Shown here piece after piece: positions 1 to 8,641 of a stretch of 64,000 nt of DNA. Source of the DNA: 43-108 sp001915545 (GTDB taxonomy: Bacteria; Bacteroidota; Bacteroidia; Bacteroidales; Bacteroidaceae); contig CABUGV010000011.1 of the NCBI GenBank assembly GCA_902491215.1, positions 21,583 through 85,582 on the forward strand. Direction: 5' to 3'. The notes under the pieces were generated by a model that was given only the letters and a program-made list of their open reading frames with translations, did no database searches and was not told the origin of the DNA. Position 1 is the first letter of the stretch; the number at the start of each line of letters is the position of its first letter. The position numbers and the translations under genes are program-made.

Positions 1-1
1 T

Positions 2-526
2 CTTTGTGAAGGAATACTTGAATCGATAATGGAAGAGGCACCGAAGGTTATGGCTGATCCGGAGAATTACGATGCAAGGGCTAATCTCATGTGGGCAGGA
101 AACATTGCGCATAATGGTACTTGTGGAATAGGCAGAATAGAGGATTGGAGTTCTCATTTCATCGAACATGAGATAAGTTCAATGTACGGAGTGACTCATG
201 GTGCAGGTTTATCAGTAATTTTCCCTGCATGGATGGAATTTACTTCAAAGATCAATCCTTCGAAGGCCAAACAGCTTTCAATAAGAGTTTTGGGAGTTTC
301 GCCGAATTATCTTAATGATGATGTTATAGCGTTGGGTATCAACAAGCTTCGTGAATTCTGGAAATCGTTGGGCTTGCCTGTGACTATGCATGAGCTCGGT
401 GTGGACAATCCTGATATAGATGCATTGGTCAGAAACCTTCATGCGAACAAAGGTGAAATCATTGGAAATTACGTTCCTTTGACAAAGGATATGACAAGGC
501 AGATTCTTGAGCTTGCCAATAGATGA
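2..526 (+). CDS. Iron-containing alcohol dehydrogenase, C-terminal part (partial)
   Basis: This is the 3' end of an NAD(P)H-dependent, metal-containing alcohol dehydrogenase of the butanol dehydrogenase/YqhD type, which interconverts aldehydes and alcohols in the cytosol. The frame is open to the left edge (codon 1 at position 2), so the true start lies outside the window. What remains is the helical metal-binding domain. The segment with the FIEHEIS motif followed about 14 residues later by GVTHGAGL carries the two histidines that, with an upstream Asp and His, bind the catalytic iron in this family. The C-terminus is intact and ends at TGA. A long hairpin terminator follows at 600-690. The subfamily is assigned from motif pattern; the physiological substrate cannot be told from this fragment. 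Confidence 0.88.
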   Translation, partial: LCEGILESIMEEAPKVMADPENYDARANLMWAGNIAHNGTCGIGRIEDWSSHFIEHEISSMYGVTHGAGLSVIFPAWMEFTSKINPSKAKQLSIRVLGVSPNYLNDDVIALGINKLREFWKSLGLPVTMHELGVDNPDIDALVRNLHANKGEIIGNYVPLTKDMTRQILELANR

Positions 527-599
527 TTCTGAGCAATAGCTTAAGGATTTGTAGTCACGAAGCATTTGTATTTCGCTTTCAGTGACTGCCGTATGAATA

Positions 600-690
600 A
601 AACTATCCCCTTGATTTTGTTTTGGTCATTAATTCTTTAATCTTGTACTTCGTCAAAGACCCAAACAAAGTTAAGGGGATAATTTTTTGT
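600..690. terminator. Long hairpin terminator between convergent genes
   Basis: An arm of about 26 nt starting near 602 (ctatcccctt...) pairs, with a few G-U pairs and mismatches, with an arm ending near 681 (...aaggggataa), leaving a loop of about 30 nt. A T-run at 682-688 follows on the plus strand and an A/T-rich stretch follows on the minus strand. It lies between the converging alcohol dehydrogenase gene and the cyclo-ligase gene and probably serves both. Confidence 0.7.
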
Positions 691-737
691 GTGCGTATTC
701 AACAACTGTTTCGCGGGCTTGTATTTATGGTCTCTGC

Positions 738-1265
738 TTATCCGAAAATTATTTTGTCCATAAGTATGTCATGCGGTTCTGCAGGTATGCTGTCTACGAA
801 CTGAAACTTAAAGCATATTCCGATTTTCGGACAATGGAGCTTTGGGAGAAGTCTGTCGTAGTATCCCTTGCCACGTCCTAATCTGTTGCAGGAAGAGTCG
901 AATGCTACACCCGGAATAACTGCGAGATCTATCATGGAGTAGTCAGTAATGGTGTTGTTGTCCGGTTCTAAAATTCCGAAATCACCGGTGTGCATGTCTT
1001 CTGTCTTTGTATATCTTCGGAGTTCAAGATTGTCGTCGCAAACGACTGGAAGAATGATTGTCTTTTGTTTGCTCCATATTTCAATTGCTTCATGCGTGCA
1101 AACTTCATCAGGAAGTGAGTGGTACAAAAGAATACACTTTGCTTTTTGAAATTCAAATGTCTGTTCCAGTTTTGATATTACTGGAACAGACATTTCTATA
1201 AGTTGCTCTTTGCTGTAAAGTGCTTTCTCACGCTTTATGCTTGTTCGAATTTCCTTTTTTGTCAT
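738..1265 (-). CDS. fthC: 5-formyltetrahydrofolate cyclo-ligase
   Basis: Cytosolic enzyme (5-FCL, MTHFS) that uses ATP to convert 5-formyl-THF to 5,10-methenyl-THF, returning a storage or inhibitory folate to the one-carbon pool. The 175-residue length fits the family. The N-terminus is basic with a KREKALYSKEQ segment, and the signature GRGKGYYDR lies at residues 130-138, forming the nucleotide/folate site. It is the last gene of the minus-strand block, and its start lies 38 bp inside the 3' end of the S41 protease gene, so translational coupling is likely. The long hairpin at 600-690 ends the transcript. Identification is firm; the symbol varies between annotations (fthC, ygfA, fau). Confidence 0.93.
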   Translation of the reverse strand: MTKKEIRTSIKREKALYSKEQLIEMSVPVISKLEQTFEFQKAKCILLYHSLPDEVCTHEAIEIWSKQKTIILPVVCDDNLELRRYTKTEDMHTGDFGILEPDNNTITDYSMIDLAVIPGVAFDSSCNRLGRGKGYYDRLLPKLHCPKIGICFKFQFVDSIPAEPHDILMDKIIFG

Positions 1266-3006
1266 TTTTTGTTGAGATGTTTATTGCAACTGATTTGATG
1301 TTGCCTGATTCTATGTGGAAATAGGAACCTGCATATATTGGAGAAGTGTAGGCCTTCTTTTTGTTCTTACTGCTTTCCTCTGCTACAGGTGCTGTTGGTT
1401 TTGTTTTTCCTTCCTTGTACAGCTCTGTTGCTTTCTCTACTGTTTTATCGTTTCTGTTGAGATATTGGATGTAAGGTTCCATGTCCATCATATTGTAAAT
1501 GATAGAACCGAAAATTGCATCCTGCAGAAGATGGTAAGACTTTCTTATCATAAGATTTCTGCGTTTCAGATTCTTCTTATCCGCAAATCTTATGAACTTG
1601 TCTATCACTCTCTGTGATTTTAGATATGTTATGACATCGTCAATGCTGTCCAAATCCTTCATGTTGCTTCTGTTCGTTTCTGTGAAATCGAAACAGAACT
1701 GCGAAATAAGTCCTTTTGTTACAGCTTCTGTGTAGTAAGATGTTAGTCCGCTTGTATCTTCAGCAACAAAATAGTCAGGCATAATACCTCCTCCGCCATA
1801 TACTGTGCGTCCGAGATTGGTTGTATATTTCTGTCCGGTTTGCCTTATGCTGTCTTCATTGAAGAATTCGCCATGCTGGTATCTGGTGACAATATCAAGA
1901 GCATAGTCCTTGCCTCCGCCGTTGACGTATGGTTTCTGTATGCATCTTCCAGAAGGTGTATAGTATCTTGCAATGGTAAGATGAATCAGTGAACCGTCGT
2001 GGAATTCTATCGGTTGCTGAACAAGTCCCTTGCCGAATGTTCTACGTCCTACAATGATTCCGCGGTCGTTGTCCTGTATTGCACCTGAGAAAATTTCTGC
2101 AGCACTGGCTGTAGTTTCGTCTGTAAGAACTATCAGTGGTATATTCTGGTATGAACCTCTGCCGTCGCTTCTGTAGTCTTCTCGTTTTGACTTGCGTCCT
2201 TCTGTGTATACAATAAGTCTGTCTTTCGGCAAGAATTCGTTTACCATTTGTATTGCAGATATGAGATAACCTCCTCCGTTGCCTCTGAGGTCGACGACAA
2301 GTCCCTTGAAGCCTTCTTGTTCAAGTTGTGCAAGAGACATTAGGAATTCTGGATATGTGGTTTCACCGAATTTGTTCACCTTAATATATCCCAATTCATC
2401 ATTGAGCATGTATGTTGCATCTATACTCTTTACAGGAATATCGCCTCTCTCGATTGTGAAGTACAACGGTTTGGCTTCTCCGTTTCTCTTGACACCAATC
2501 TTGACATTTGTGCCTTTTTCTCCTTTTAGTCTGGATGTGGCTTCATCGTTAGTACATACTTTGCCTACGAAGCTCTTGTCATCGATAGATATGATCTTGT
2601 CTCCGGCAAGAAGTCCCACTTTTTCAGACGGACCGCCCTTAATGATGTTTGTTATATTTATAGTATCCTTTCTTATTACAAACTGTATACCGATGCCGCT
2701 GAAGCTTCCTTTGAGATCTTCATTTGCCTCTTTTGCGTCTTTCGCAGATATATATGTAGAATGGGGATCCAATTCCGAAAGGATCTCAGGCATGGCCTTT
2801 TCCACAAGGTCGGCAATGTTTACCGTGTCAACATATTGGTCATCGATGATATGCAACAGATCGTTCAGTTTGTTGGATGACGTATTTATAATGTTCAGTC
2901 TGTTTCCTGAAAATCTGTTTGCATAAAATGTACCGATTAAAATTCCTATAATTACGCTTATGGCGATGATCAGTGGCGCAAAGCGTGAAGAACGGTTTAT
3001 GTTCAT
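1228..3006 (-). CDS. S41 family C-terminal processing peptidase
   Basis: Membrane-anchored serine protease of the CtpA/Prc family, acting in the periplasm on C-termini of exported proteins. Domains in order: an uncleaved signal anchor (about residues 10-30); a short N-terminal helical region with ELDPHSTYIS near 78-87; a PDZ domain (about 100-185); the S41 catalytic core with the predicted nucleophile Ser301 in TTASAAEIF and base Lys326 in RTFGKG; then a C-terminal region rich in Lys and Glu. At 592 residues it is longer than E. coli-type CtpA because of this tail. The gene begins 21 bp after the dCMP deaminase stop and overlaps the next gene (cyclo-ligase) by 38 bp, so these form one operon. 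Confidence 0.93.
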   Translation of the reverse strand: MNINRSSRFAPLIIAISVIIGILIGTFYANRFSGNRLNIINTSSNKLNDLLHIIDDQYVDTVNIADLVEKAMPEILSELDPHSTYISAKDAKEANEDLKGSFSGIGIQFVIRKDTINITNIIKGGPSEKVGLLAGDKIISIDDKSFVGKVCTNDEATSRLKGEKGTNVKIGVKRNGEAKPLYFTIERGDIPVKSIDATYMLNDELGYIKVNKFGETTYPEFLMSLAQLEQEGFKGLVVDLRGNGGGYLISAIQMVNEFLPKDRLIVYTEGRKSKREDYRSDGRGSYQNIPLIVLTDETTASAAEIFSGAIQDNDRGIIVGRRTFGKGLVQQPIEFHDGSLIHLTIARYYTPSGRCIQKPYVNGGGKDYALDIVTRYQHGEFFNEDSIRQTGQKYTTNLGRTVYGGGGIMPDYFVAEDTSGLTSYYTEAVTKGLISQFCFDFTETNRSNMKDLDSIDDVITYLKSQRVIDKFIRFADKKNLKRRNLMIRKSYHLLQDAIFGSIIYNMMDMEPYIQYLNRNDKTVEKATELYKEGKTKPTAPVAEESSKNKKKAYTSPIYAGSYFHIESGNIKSVAINISTKNDKKGNSNKHKA

Positions 3007-3027
3007 AATATGTATATTTTAATGTAG

Positions 3028-3459
3028 CTATTCATTAAGATCAATGTATACAACTTCAATTCCTGCCTTTTTCATCAATGAAATTCCGTCTTCAATTCTG
3101 TACTTCTCTGAGTAGATGACTCTTTTTATTCCGGCCTGTATAATCAGTTTTGCACATTCTATGCATGGTGAAGCTGTTATATACATTGTTGCTCCCTCGC
3201 TGGAATTTCCTGAGCGTGCAATTTTAGTTATTGCATTAGCCTCTGCATGAAGTACATAAGGTTTTGTGACATTGTTTTCATCTTCACACACATTTTCAAA
3301 TCCGGATGGCGTTCCGTTGTATCCATCGGATATAATCATCTGATCCTTAACTACAAGAGCACCGACTTTTCTTCTCTGGCAGTATGAGTTTTCTGCCCAT
3401 ATTTTTGCCATTCTCAGGTATCTTTTATCCAGAATATGCTGTTTGTTTTCTGTTGTCAT
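3028..3459 (-). CDS. dCMP deaminase family protein
   Basis: Zinc-dependent deaminase of the ComEB/dCMP deaminase family (143 aa), converting dCMP to dUMP as a source for dTMP synthesis. The zinc site is visible: HAEAN at residues 71-75 (His71 ligand, Glu73 proton shuttle) and PCIEC at 98-102 (Cys99 and Cys102 ligands). An N-terminal DKRYLRMAKIWAENSYC segment is typical. It lies between a small lipoprotein gene (27 bp upstream) and the S41 protease gene (21 bp downstream), all on the minus strand. dCMP specificity over other nucleotide substrates rests on family resemblance, not on a residue I can test here. Confidence 0.9.
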   Translation of the reverse strand: MTTENKQHILDKRYLRMAKIWAENSYCQRRKVGALVVKDQMIISDGYNGTPSGFENVCEDENNVTKPYVLHAEANAITKIARSGNSSEGATMYITASPCIECAKLIIQAGIKRVIYSEKYRIEDGISLMKKAGIEVVYIDLNE

Positions 3460-3486
3460 ATCAATCCCTATGGTCTTTGTTTTTAT

Positions 3487-3939
3487 TTATAACCCTTTCT
3501 TGCTTCTTGCGAAACTCACATAGCTGTCTTTATCCATATATATACGCAAAACGTTCGAGTCGCCTTTGTAATAGCTGGCGTTTTTGATTATGGTATATAT
3601 TGTACGGCTTGTGGTATTTGCATTCATGTTGACTTCTGATGTTATGTGGAAAGATATATCTCCATTTTTTGCATCTACGCTCCATGTTCCGCTATAACTG
3701 CTTGGAGCATCCATTTTACCCGAAAATGTTGTCTGATCGAAATATATCCAGTAGCTGTCATCAGAATCATACAAGCTGTTCATTTCCTTTTGGCTGAGTG
3801 ATGTTCCATTAAGCATTGCAGATCTGACATACCATGTATTGCCAATGAATATTTCATCTATGTCATCTTCCTTACTGCAACCTGCAGTAAGAATTACGGC
3901 AAACGCCATAATCAGAGCTGTTTGGAGTAATCTTTTCAT
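3487..3939 (-). CDS. Small lipoprotein of unknown function
   Basis: A 150-residue predicted lipoprotein. It has a lysine-arginine start, a hydrophobic stretch and a lipobox ending LTAGC (Cys at about residue 21), followed by Ser-Lys and an acidic linker. The mature part is rich in Ser, Tyr and beta-strand-forming residues, with a TWY..SAMLNGTSLSQKEMN segment and alternating polar/hydrophobic pattern, suggesting a small lipocalin-like beta-barrel. I do not recognise a named family. It sits 22 bp after the M3 peptidase stop and 27 bp before dCMP deaminase, so it is probably co-transcribed; its neighbours do not suggest a function. Confidence 0.75.
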   Translation of the reverse strand: MKRLLQTALIMAFAVILTAGCSKEDDIDEIFIGNTWYVRSAMLNGTSLSQKEMNSLYDSDDSYWIYFDQTTFSGKMDAPSSYSGTWSVDAKNGDISFHITSEVNMNANTTSRTIYTIIKNASYYKGDSNVLRIYMDKDSYVSFARSKKGL

Positions 3940-3961
3940 ATTGTTCTATTTGAATAATTGC

Positions 3962-6007
3962 TCAATGCTTTGTTTCTATACCGTTTCTTTCTAGTAAAGC
4001 TTCGATAGAAGGAGCTTTGCCTCTGAATCTCTTGTACAATGTCATAGGATGTTCGGTGCCACCTTTTGACAGAATATTCTTTCTGAAGCTTTCTGCTGTC
4101 TTCTTGTCGAAGATTCCATTTTTCTTAAAGAGTGAGAATGCATCAGCATCAAGGACTTCTGCCCATTTGTAACTGTAGTATCCGGCAGAGTAACCGCCTG
4201 ACATAATGTGGGAGAATTGAGTTGACATGCAAGTCTCAGGAATATCAGGAAGAACCTGAGTACGTTTCCATGCATTCTTTTCAAAGCTTCTTACATCATC
4301 TGCAAAAGGCTGTTTCATTGTATAGTATGCCATATCCAATATGCCGAAGCTTATCTGGCGCAGGCATGCGTATCCTGTATTGAAGTTTTTGCTTTCTCTA
4401 ATTTTTTCTGTAAGTTCAGACGGAATCAACTCACCGCTTTCGTAGTGTGAAGCGAATGTGTCCAGAAATTCCTGTTCTGTGCAGAAGTTCTCCATTATCT
4501 GCGATGGCAGTTCCACAAAATCCCAATAAACATTCGTTCCGCTTAGACTTCTGTATGTTGTATTGGCAAACATTCCATGCAACGCATGTCCGAATTCATG
4601 CAAGAATGTTTCAACCTCACTTAAGGTAAGCAGTGCAGGTTTTGATGCAGAAGGTTTTGTGAAGTTCATTGTTACGGAAACGTGTGGACGACTGTTAAAA
4701 CCGTCTTTCTCTATCCACTGTTCCTTGAAGCTTGTCATCCAAGCTCCGGATTTTTTTGTCTTTCTTGGATGGAAGTCACAGTAGAGTACTGCAAGGAATG
4801 TTCCGTCATTGTCGTAGACCTCGTATGCCTTCACATCCTTGTGGTAAACTTGGATGTCATTGTTTTCGCAGAATGTGATGCCGTACAATCTGTTTGCCAA
4901 ACCGAAAACACCTTCCTGCACTTTGTCAAGTCTGAAGTATGGACGTAAAGTCTCTGAATTGATGTTGTACTTCAATTCCTTAAGCTTGTTTGAATAGTAA
5001 GAGAAATCCCACGGCATAATCTTGAAATCTGCACCTTCTGATTCTTGTGCCAATTTCTCAATTTCTTCAACTTCGCTGTGGGCTTTATCCTCGTATGCGT
5101 CAATAAGCTGGTTCAGGAGGTCGTACACATTTTCCTTATTCTGTGCCATACGCTTTACGAGTTTATAGTCTGCGTATGTGCCGTAACCAAGGAGTTGTGC
5201 GATTTCGCGTCTGATATTCACTATTCGTCCTACAACATTGAAATTGTTGTATTCGTTGTCGTGTGTACACAGCGTATTATATGCCATGTACATCTTTTTC
5301 CTAAGCTCTCTGTCTGCACAGTAAGTCATAAAAGGAACATAGCTTGGTGCATGCAGTGTGAATACCCAACCATCAACATTCCTTTCCTTAGCTTCCTCTC
5401 TTGCACCTTCCAATGCGCTCTCAGGCAATCCTTCAAGTTCATCTTTTTCTGTAATGTGCAGTGAAAAGTTGTTTGTGTCCTTCAGAACGTTCTGTGAGAA
5501 CTTAAGTGTAAGTGTACTCAGTTCATTGGTGAGCTTTCTGAATCTGTCCTTATCTTCGCAATCCAATTCCGCGCCGTTCCTTACGAATCCGTCGTATGTA
5601 TTTTGCAACAGCATCGACTGTTCGCTGTTGAGTTCAGGTTTTGAGTCATAGACATGCTTGACGCGTTTGAACAGATCTTCATTGAGGTTGATATTGCTTG
5701 AGTGTTCTGATAGGATAGGAGCAAGTTTTTGTGCCAGCGTATCCATTTCGTCTGAAGTTTCCGCACTGAGCATGTTGAAGAATACAGTTGTTGCTCTTTC
5801 CAAAATAGGACCGCTGTTCTCAAGAGCCTCTATCGTGTTTTCGAATGTCGGCTCCTCGTTGTTTTCTATTATGGCCTTTATGTTCCTGTCTTCTTCTTCA
5901 ATGCCTTCCATTATGGCTGTTTCGTAATCTTCCAGCGTAATGTCGGCAAAAGGTACAGTGTTGTGCAATGTACCGTATGATTCTTTCAGAAATGGATTGG
6001 TGTGCAT
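3962..6007 (-). CDS. M3 family oligopeptidase (Dcp/OpdA type)
   Basis: Zinc metallopeptidase of the M3A family, which degrades short peptides; members are peptidyl-dipeptidase Dcp and oligopeptidase A. The 681-residue length is normal. The N-terminal half is helical and begins NPFLKESYGTLHNTVPF, as is typical of this group. The zinc motif HEFGH is at residues 470-474 (His470 and His474 ligands, Glu471 catalytic), and the third ligand is likely Glu499 in DFVELPSQ. There is no signal peptide, so it is probably cytosolic. It follows the Crp/Fnr gene by 35 bp. Whether it trims dipeptides (Dcp) or cuts internally (OpdA) cannot be settled from motifs alone. Confidence 0.93.
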   Translation of the reverse strand: MHTNPFLKESYGTLHNTVPFADITLEDYETAIMEGIEEEDRNIKAIIENNEEPTFENTIEALENSGPILERATTVFFNMLSAETSDEMDTLAQKLAPILSEHSSNINLNEDLFKRVKHVYDSKPELNSEQSMLLQNTYDGFVRNGAELDCEDKDRFRKLTNELSTLTLKFSQNVLKDTNNFSLHITEKDELEGLPESALEGAREEAKERNVDGWVFTLHAPSYVPFMTYCADRELRKKMYMAYNTLCTHDNEYNNFNVVGRIVNIRREIAQLLGYGTYADYKLVKRMAQNKENVYDLLNQLIDAYEDKAHSEVEEIEKLAQESEGADFKIMPWDFSYYSNKLKELKYNINSETLRPYFRLDKVQEGVFGLANRLYGITFCENNDIQVYHKDVKAYEVYDNDGTFLAVLYCDFHPRKTKKSGAWMTSFKEQWIEKDGFNSRPHVSVTMNFTKPSASKPALLTLSEVETFLHEFGHALHGMFANTTYRSLSGTNVYWDFVELPSQIMENFCTEQEFLDTFASHYESGELIPSELTEKIRESKNFNTGYACLRQISFGILDMAYYTMKQPFADDVRSFEKNAWKRTQVLPDIPETCMSTQFSHIMSGGYSAGYYSYKWAEVLDADAFSLFKKNGIFDKKTAESFRKNILSKGGTEHPMTLYKRFRGKAPSIEALLERNGIETKH

Positions 6008-6042
6008 CAGTCTATATTAATTATTTTCTTTTTTTTCAATTG

Positions 6043-6717
6043 TCAGATACCTTCTGTGGCCTTTTCAATATCAAAGATTATGATTTCCTTCCTCTTGAGT
6101 TCTGCAATACCGCGGTCTTGCATAGCGTTTAGTGCTCTCGATACGTTTATCCTCGATTCTCCCATCAGTCTTGCAAGGTCTTCCATCTTGATTTTCAATC
6201 TCTTCTCCCCATTAGGCTGTAAGGAGTGTATTTTCAGAAATTTCAGAATCTTCGATTCTATATCGCCGTTGTTCGACAGCCACAATCTCTTAGAAATATT
6301 CTGACATCTTGTGCATATAATGTTTAGCATGTTTGCCTTTACGATGTCGTAATTCATCAGGAAGTTTTTGAATGCCAATTTATCAATTACAAAAGTACTT
6401 CCGTCTGTTACGAACTTGTAGGTCCTCGAGTATTCCTGATTCAGTCCATATATGTTGTATGGTTCAATCAGAGAAGGACCGTCCATAACCTCTGTCATCG
6501 AATATTTGTCTTCTGCATGCAGATATTCAGCTGTGAATTTCCCTCTGAGGACATATATCAGTCTGTCGCATCTCTCGCCTTGTTCTGCAAAAATTTCTCC
6601 AGCTTTGTTCTGGCAAAAGTTCAGTTTCACTCTTTCTATTATTTCGGACATTTCAAATCTTGTCATGCCCTGAAAGAGAGGCAGCTGCTGCATTTTTTCA
6701 AACATAGTCAGGTCCAT
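6043..6717 (-). CDS. Crp/Fnr family transcriptional regulator
   Basis: A 224-residue DNA-binding regulator with the Crp/Fnr layout: an N-terminal cyclic-nucleotide-binding-like beta-roll (about residues 10-130), a dimerisation helix, and a C-terminal winged helix with MGESRINVSRALNAM near 175-190. No N-terminal cysteine cluster of the Fnr iron-sulfur type is seen. The ligand is unknown; Bacteroidales members respond to varied signals. A candidate minus-strand -7 box (TATCTTTG, plus-strand 6752-6759) lies about 35 bp upstream of the start, so this gene may begin its own transcript that includes the M3 peptidase and genes downstream. Confidence 0.88.
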   Translation of the reverse strand: MDLTMFEKMQQLPLFQGMTRFEMSEIIERVKLNFCQNKAGEIFAEQGERCDRLIYVLRGKFTAEYLHAEDKYSMTEVMDGPSLIEPYNIYGLNQEYSRTYKFVTDGSTFVIDKLAFKNFLMNYDIVKANMLNIICTRCQNISKRLWLSNNGDIESKILKFLKIHSLQPNGEKRLKIKMEDLARLMGESRINVSRALNAMQDRGIAELKRKEIIIFDIEKATEGI

Positions 6718-6870
6718 CGGTACAGTATCCTTTTGAGTTTAACAACAGTTACAAAGATAACATTTTGTGTGTTAAATTGTACTCTAATTTTAGCATTTGT
6801 TTTGTGTTGGAGCCACGGTTCGGCAATGTTTTAAATTTGTTTTGTTTTACTGGTCGATCGTGGCATGTCG

Positions 6871-8007
6871 TCAGTTCCTCTTTTGAGAATATTTCATCAG
6901 GTTGTCTTCAAGATCCTTTGTGCACCATGTCGCCATTTTGCCTTTGCTGTCCGTATAGATGAAGTATGCCTGCAGTTCTTTATGTCTGGCAAGAATTTTC
7001 TTTGCCTCATCTAGTCCTACCACCATGAACGACGTTGCATAGGCATCAGCAAGAGCGCAAGTTGGTGCTACAACAGTCGATGACAGTATGCTGTGCTGTA
7101 CCGGATATCCTGTACGCGGATCAATTGTGTGAGCGTATTTCTTGTTGTCTTTTATATAGAAATTTCTGTAATTGCCAGATGTTGCTATTGCGATGTCGCT
7201 GACCATCAGAACTTCCTGAATTTCACCGTTGACGTTCAGTGAGTCGTCGATAGGTTTGCTTATTCCGACTTTCCATAGCCTTCCTTCTGGATTGCATCCT
7301 TTGACCCTTATCTCGCCTCCGATTTCGACCATATAGTTTCTGATCTTTTTCTTTTCGAGATAGCGTCCAACTGCATCGACTCCATATCCTTTTGCAATGG
7401 CACTGCAGTCCAGCATAATATTTTTGTCTTCTTTTATGACTTTCCCATTTTCCATGTGGACTTTTTCAAATCCCACGTATTTTCTTATGCTGTCAATTTT
7501 TTCTTTGCTGACGTCAATTTTGTTTTTGAATCCGAATCCCCATGCGTTTACCAGAGGAGCCACAGTAATGTCGAATGCACCTTGTGTTTCTTCTGCTACA
7601 TTTTTCGCCATGTCGAAAACTTCGGTGAACATAGAGTCTGCTTCAACATTGTTCCCGTTGTTTATAGCTGTAATAACAGATTCCTTATTGAATGGTGAAA
7701 GCGAGTTGTCCACATCGGCCATCACTTCTTTGAGTTCATTGTGGATGTCCCCTCCGTTTTGGTATGTGATATGGTATTCTGTTCCGAACACGCTTCCCGA
7801 GCACTTTTGTATATCCGCATCGTTCCATGCTTCACCGATAGCTGCACTTTCGTGCATTCCGGATGTACTGTTCCCAGTAGTGTTGTTTGTGCGTATTACA
7901 TATATGGTGCCGGCGCACAATAAAAGCAGAAACGGTATGTGCCACCATTTCTTGTTTACCTTTCTGCCGTTGTTCTCTTGTTCGTTGCTGATATCTTGTT
8001 TAGCCAT
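6871..8007 (-). CDS. apbE: FAD:protein FMN transferase
   Basis: ApbE flavinyltransferase, which attaches FMN from FAD covalently to Thr/Ser of exported or membrane flavoproteins such as the Na+-translocating NADH:quinone reductase and Rnf subunits. The 378 residues comprise a short charged cytoplasmic N-terminus, a membrane anchor (about 21-38, with a cysteine at 31 that might instead be lipidated) and the periplasmic catalytic domain. Diagnostic segments are LDCSAIAKGYGVDAV (199-213), HTIDPRTGYPV (293-303) and CALADAYATS (317-326). It lies 29 bp downstream of mntP. No flavoprotein target is encoded in the window. Confidence 0.93.
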   Translation of the reverse strand: MAKQDISNEQENNGRKVNKKWWHIPFLLLLCAGTIYVIRTNNTTGNSTSGMHESAAIGEAWNDADIQKCSGSVFGTEYHITYQNGGDIHNELKEVMADVDNSLSPFNKESVITAINNGNNVEADSMFTEVFDMAKNVAEETQGAFDITVAPLVNAWGFGFKNKIDVSKEKIDSIRKYVGFEKVHMENGKVIKEDKNIMLDCSAIAKGYGVDAVGRYLEKKKIRNYMVEIGGEIRVKGCNPEGRLWKVGISKPIDDSLNVNGEIQEVLMVSDIAIATSGNYRNFYIKDNKKYAHTIDPRTGYPVQHSILSSTVVAPTCALADAYATSFMVVGLDEAKKILARHKELQAYFIYTDSKGKMATWCTKDLEDNLMKYSQKRN

Positions 8008-8036
8008 ATTCTATTTGTTTTTGTGTTGTCTGTTTT

Positions 8037-8618
8037 TTACCATCCAAGATGTTCTGATAGTATTTTTACTCCTATGATTATCAGGATAATTCCTCCTATC
8101 ATCTCAACCGGAAGTTTAATCTTTCTGCCTATATATACACCTATCATATTTCCGGCTACTGACAGTATAGCTGATGTTATTCCAATGATGAACAATGGTT
8201 GTATCAGTTGGTGCCAAGTCTTGAGTCCTGCGCACATAAATGATATTCCTACTGCCAGTGCATCAATGCTTGTTGCTACAGCCATTGTCAGGATGATACA
8301 TATAGAGCAGGGGTTGAATGTCTTTTCGTCTTCTGCCTTGAAGTTGTCTATGATCATTTTTATTCCTATAATAGCCAGCAGTCCGAATGCTATCCAGTGG
8401 TCGAAATTCTCAATATACCTGTTGAACAGTTTTGTGACAGACCATCCTATTGCCGGCATGGCGGCCTGAAAGATTCCGAACATGAGAGCTGTAATGACAG
8501 TCGTCTTAATGTATATTTTCTTCAGTATCAGGCCTGATGCAATGCTGACGGTAAAGCAGTCCATTGCCAGTGCCAAAGCTATGAGTATCTGATCAAGGAG
8601 CGTAAGGTTGCCTTCCAT
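8037..8618 (-). CDS. mntP: Manganese efflux pump MntP
   Basis: Six-helix inner-membrane protein of the MntP (YebN) family that exports Mn2+ to limit manganese toxicity. The 193-residue length matches the family. Two homologous halves are visible, each with the conserved acidic membrane motif: ALAMDCFTVSIASG in helix 1 and ATSIDALAVGISF in helix 4. It is 23 bp downstream of the DUF6048 gene and 29 bp upstream of apbE. No yybP-ykoY type manganese riboswitch is apparent in the short intergenic spaces, so control is probably from a more distant promoter. Confidence 0.92.
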   Translation of the reverse strand: MEGNLTLLDQILIALALAMDCFTVSIASGLILKKIYIKTTVITALMFGIFQAAMPAIGWSVTKLFNRYIENFDHWIAFGLLAIIGIKMIIDNFKAEDEKTFNPCSICIILTMAVATSIDALAVGISFMCAGLKTWHQLIQPLFIIGITSAILSVAGNMIGVYIGRKIKLPVEMIGGIILIIIGVKILSEHLGW

Positions 8619-8641
8619 ATATGGTATATAAATATTACAGT

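Noticed and set aside
2279..2926. A 215-codon open frame antisense to the S41 protease gene
   Set aside because: It is opposite a well-conserved catalytic and PDZ region and has no protein-like features.
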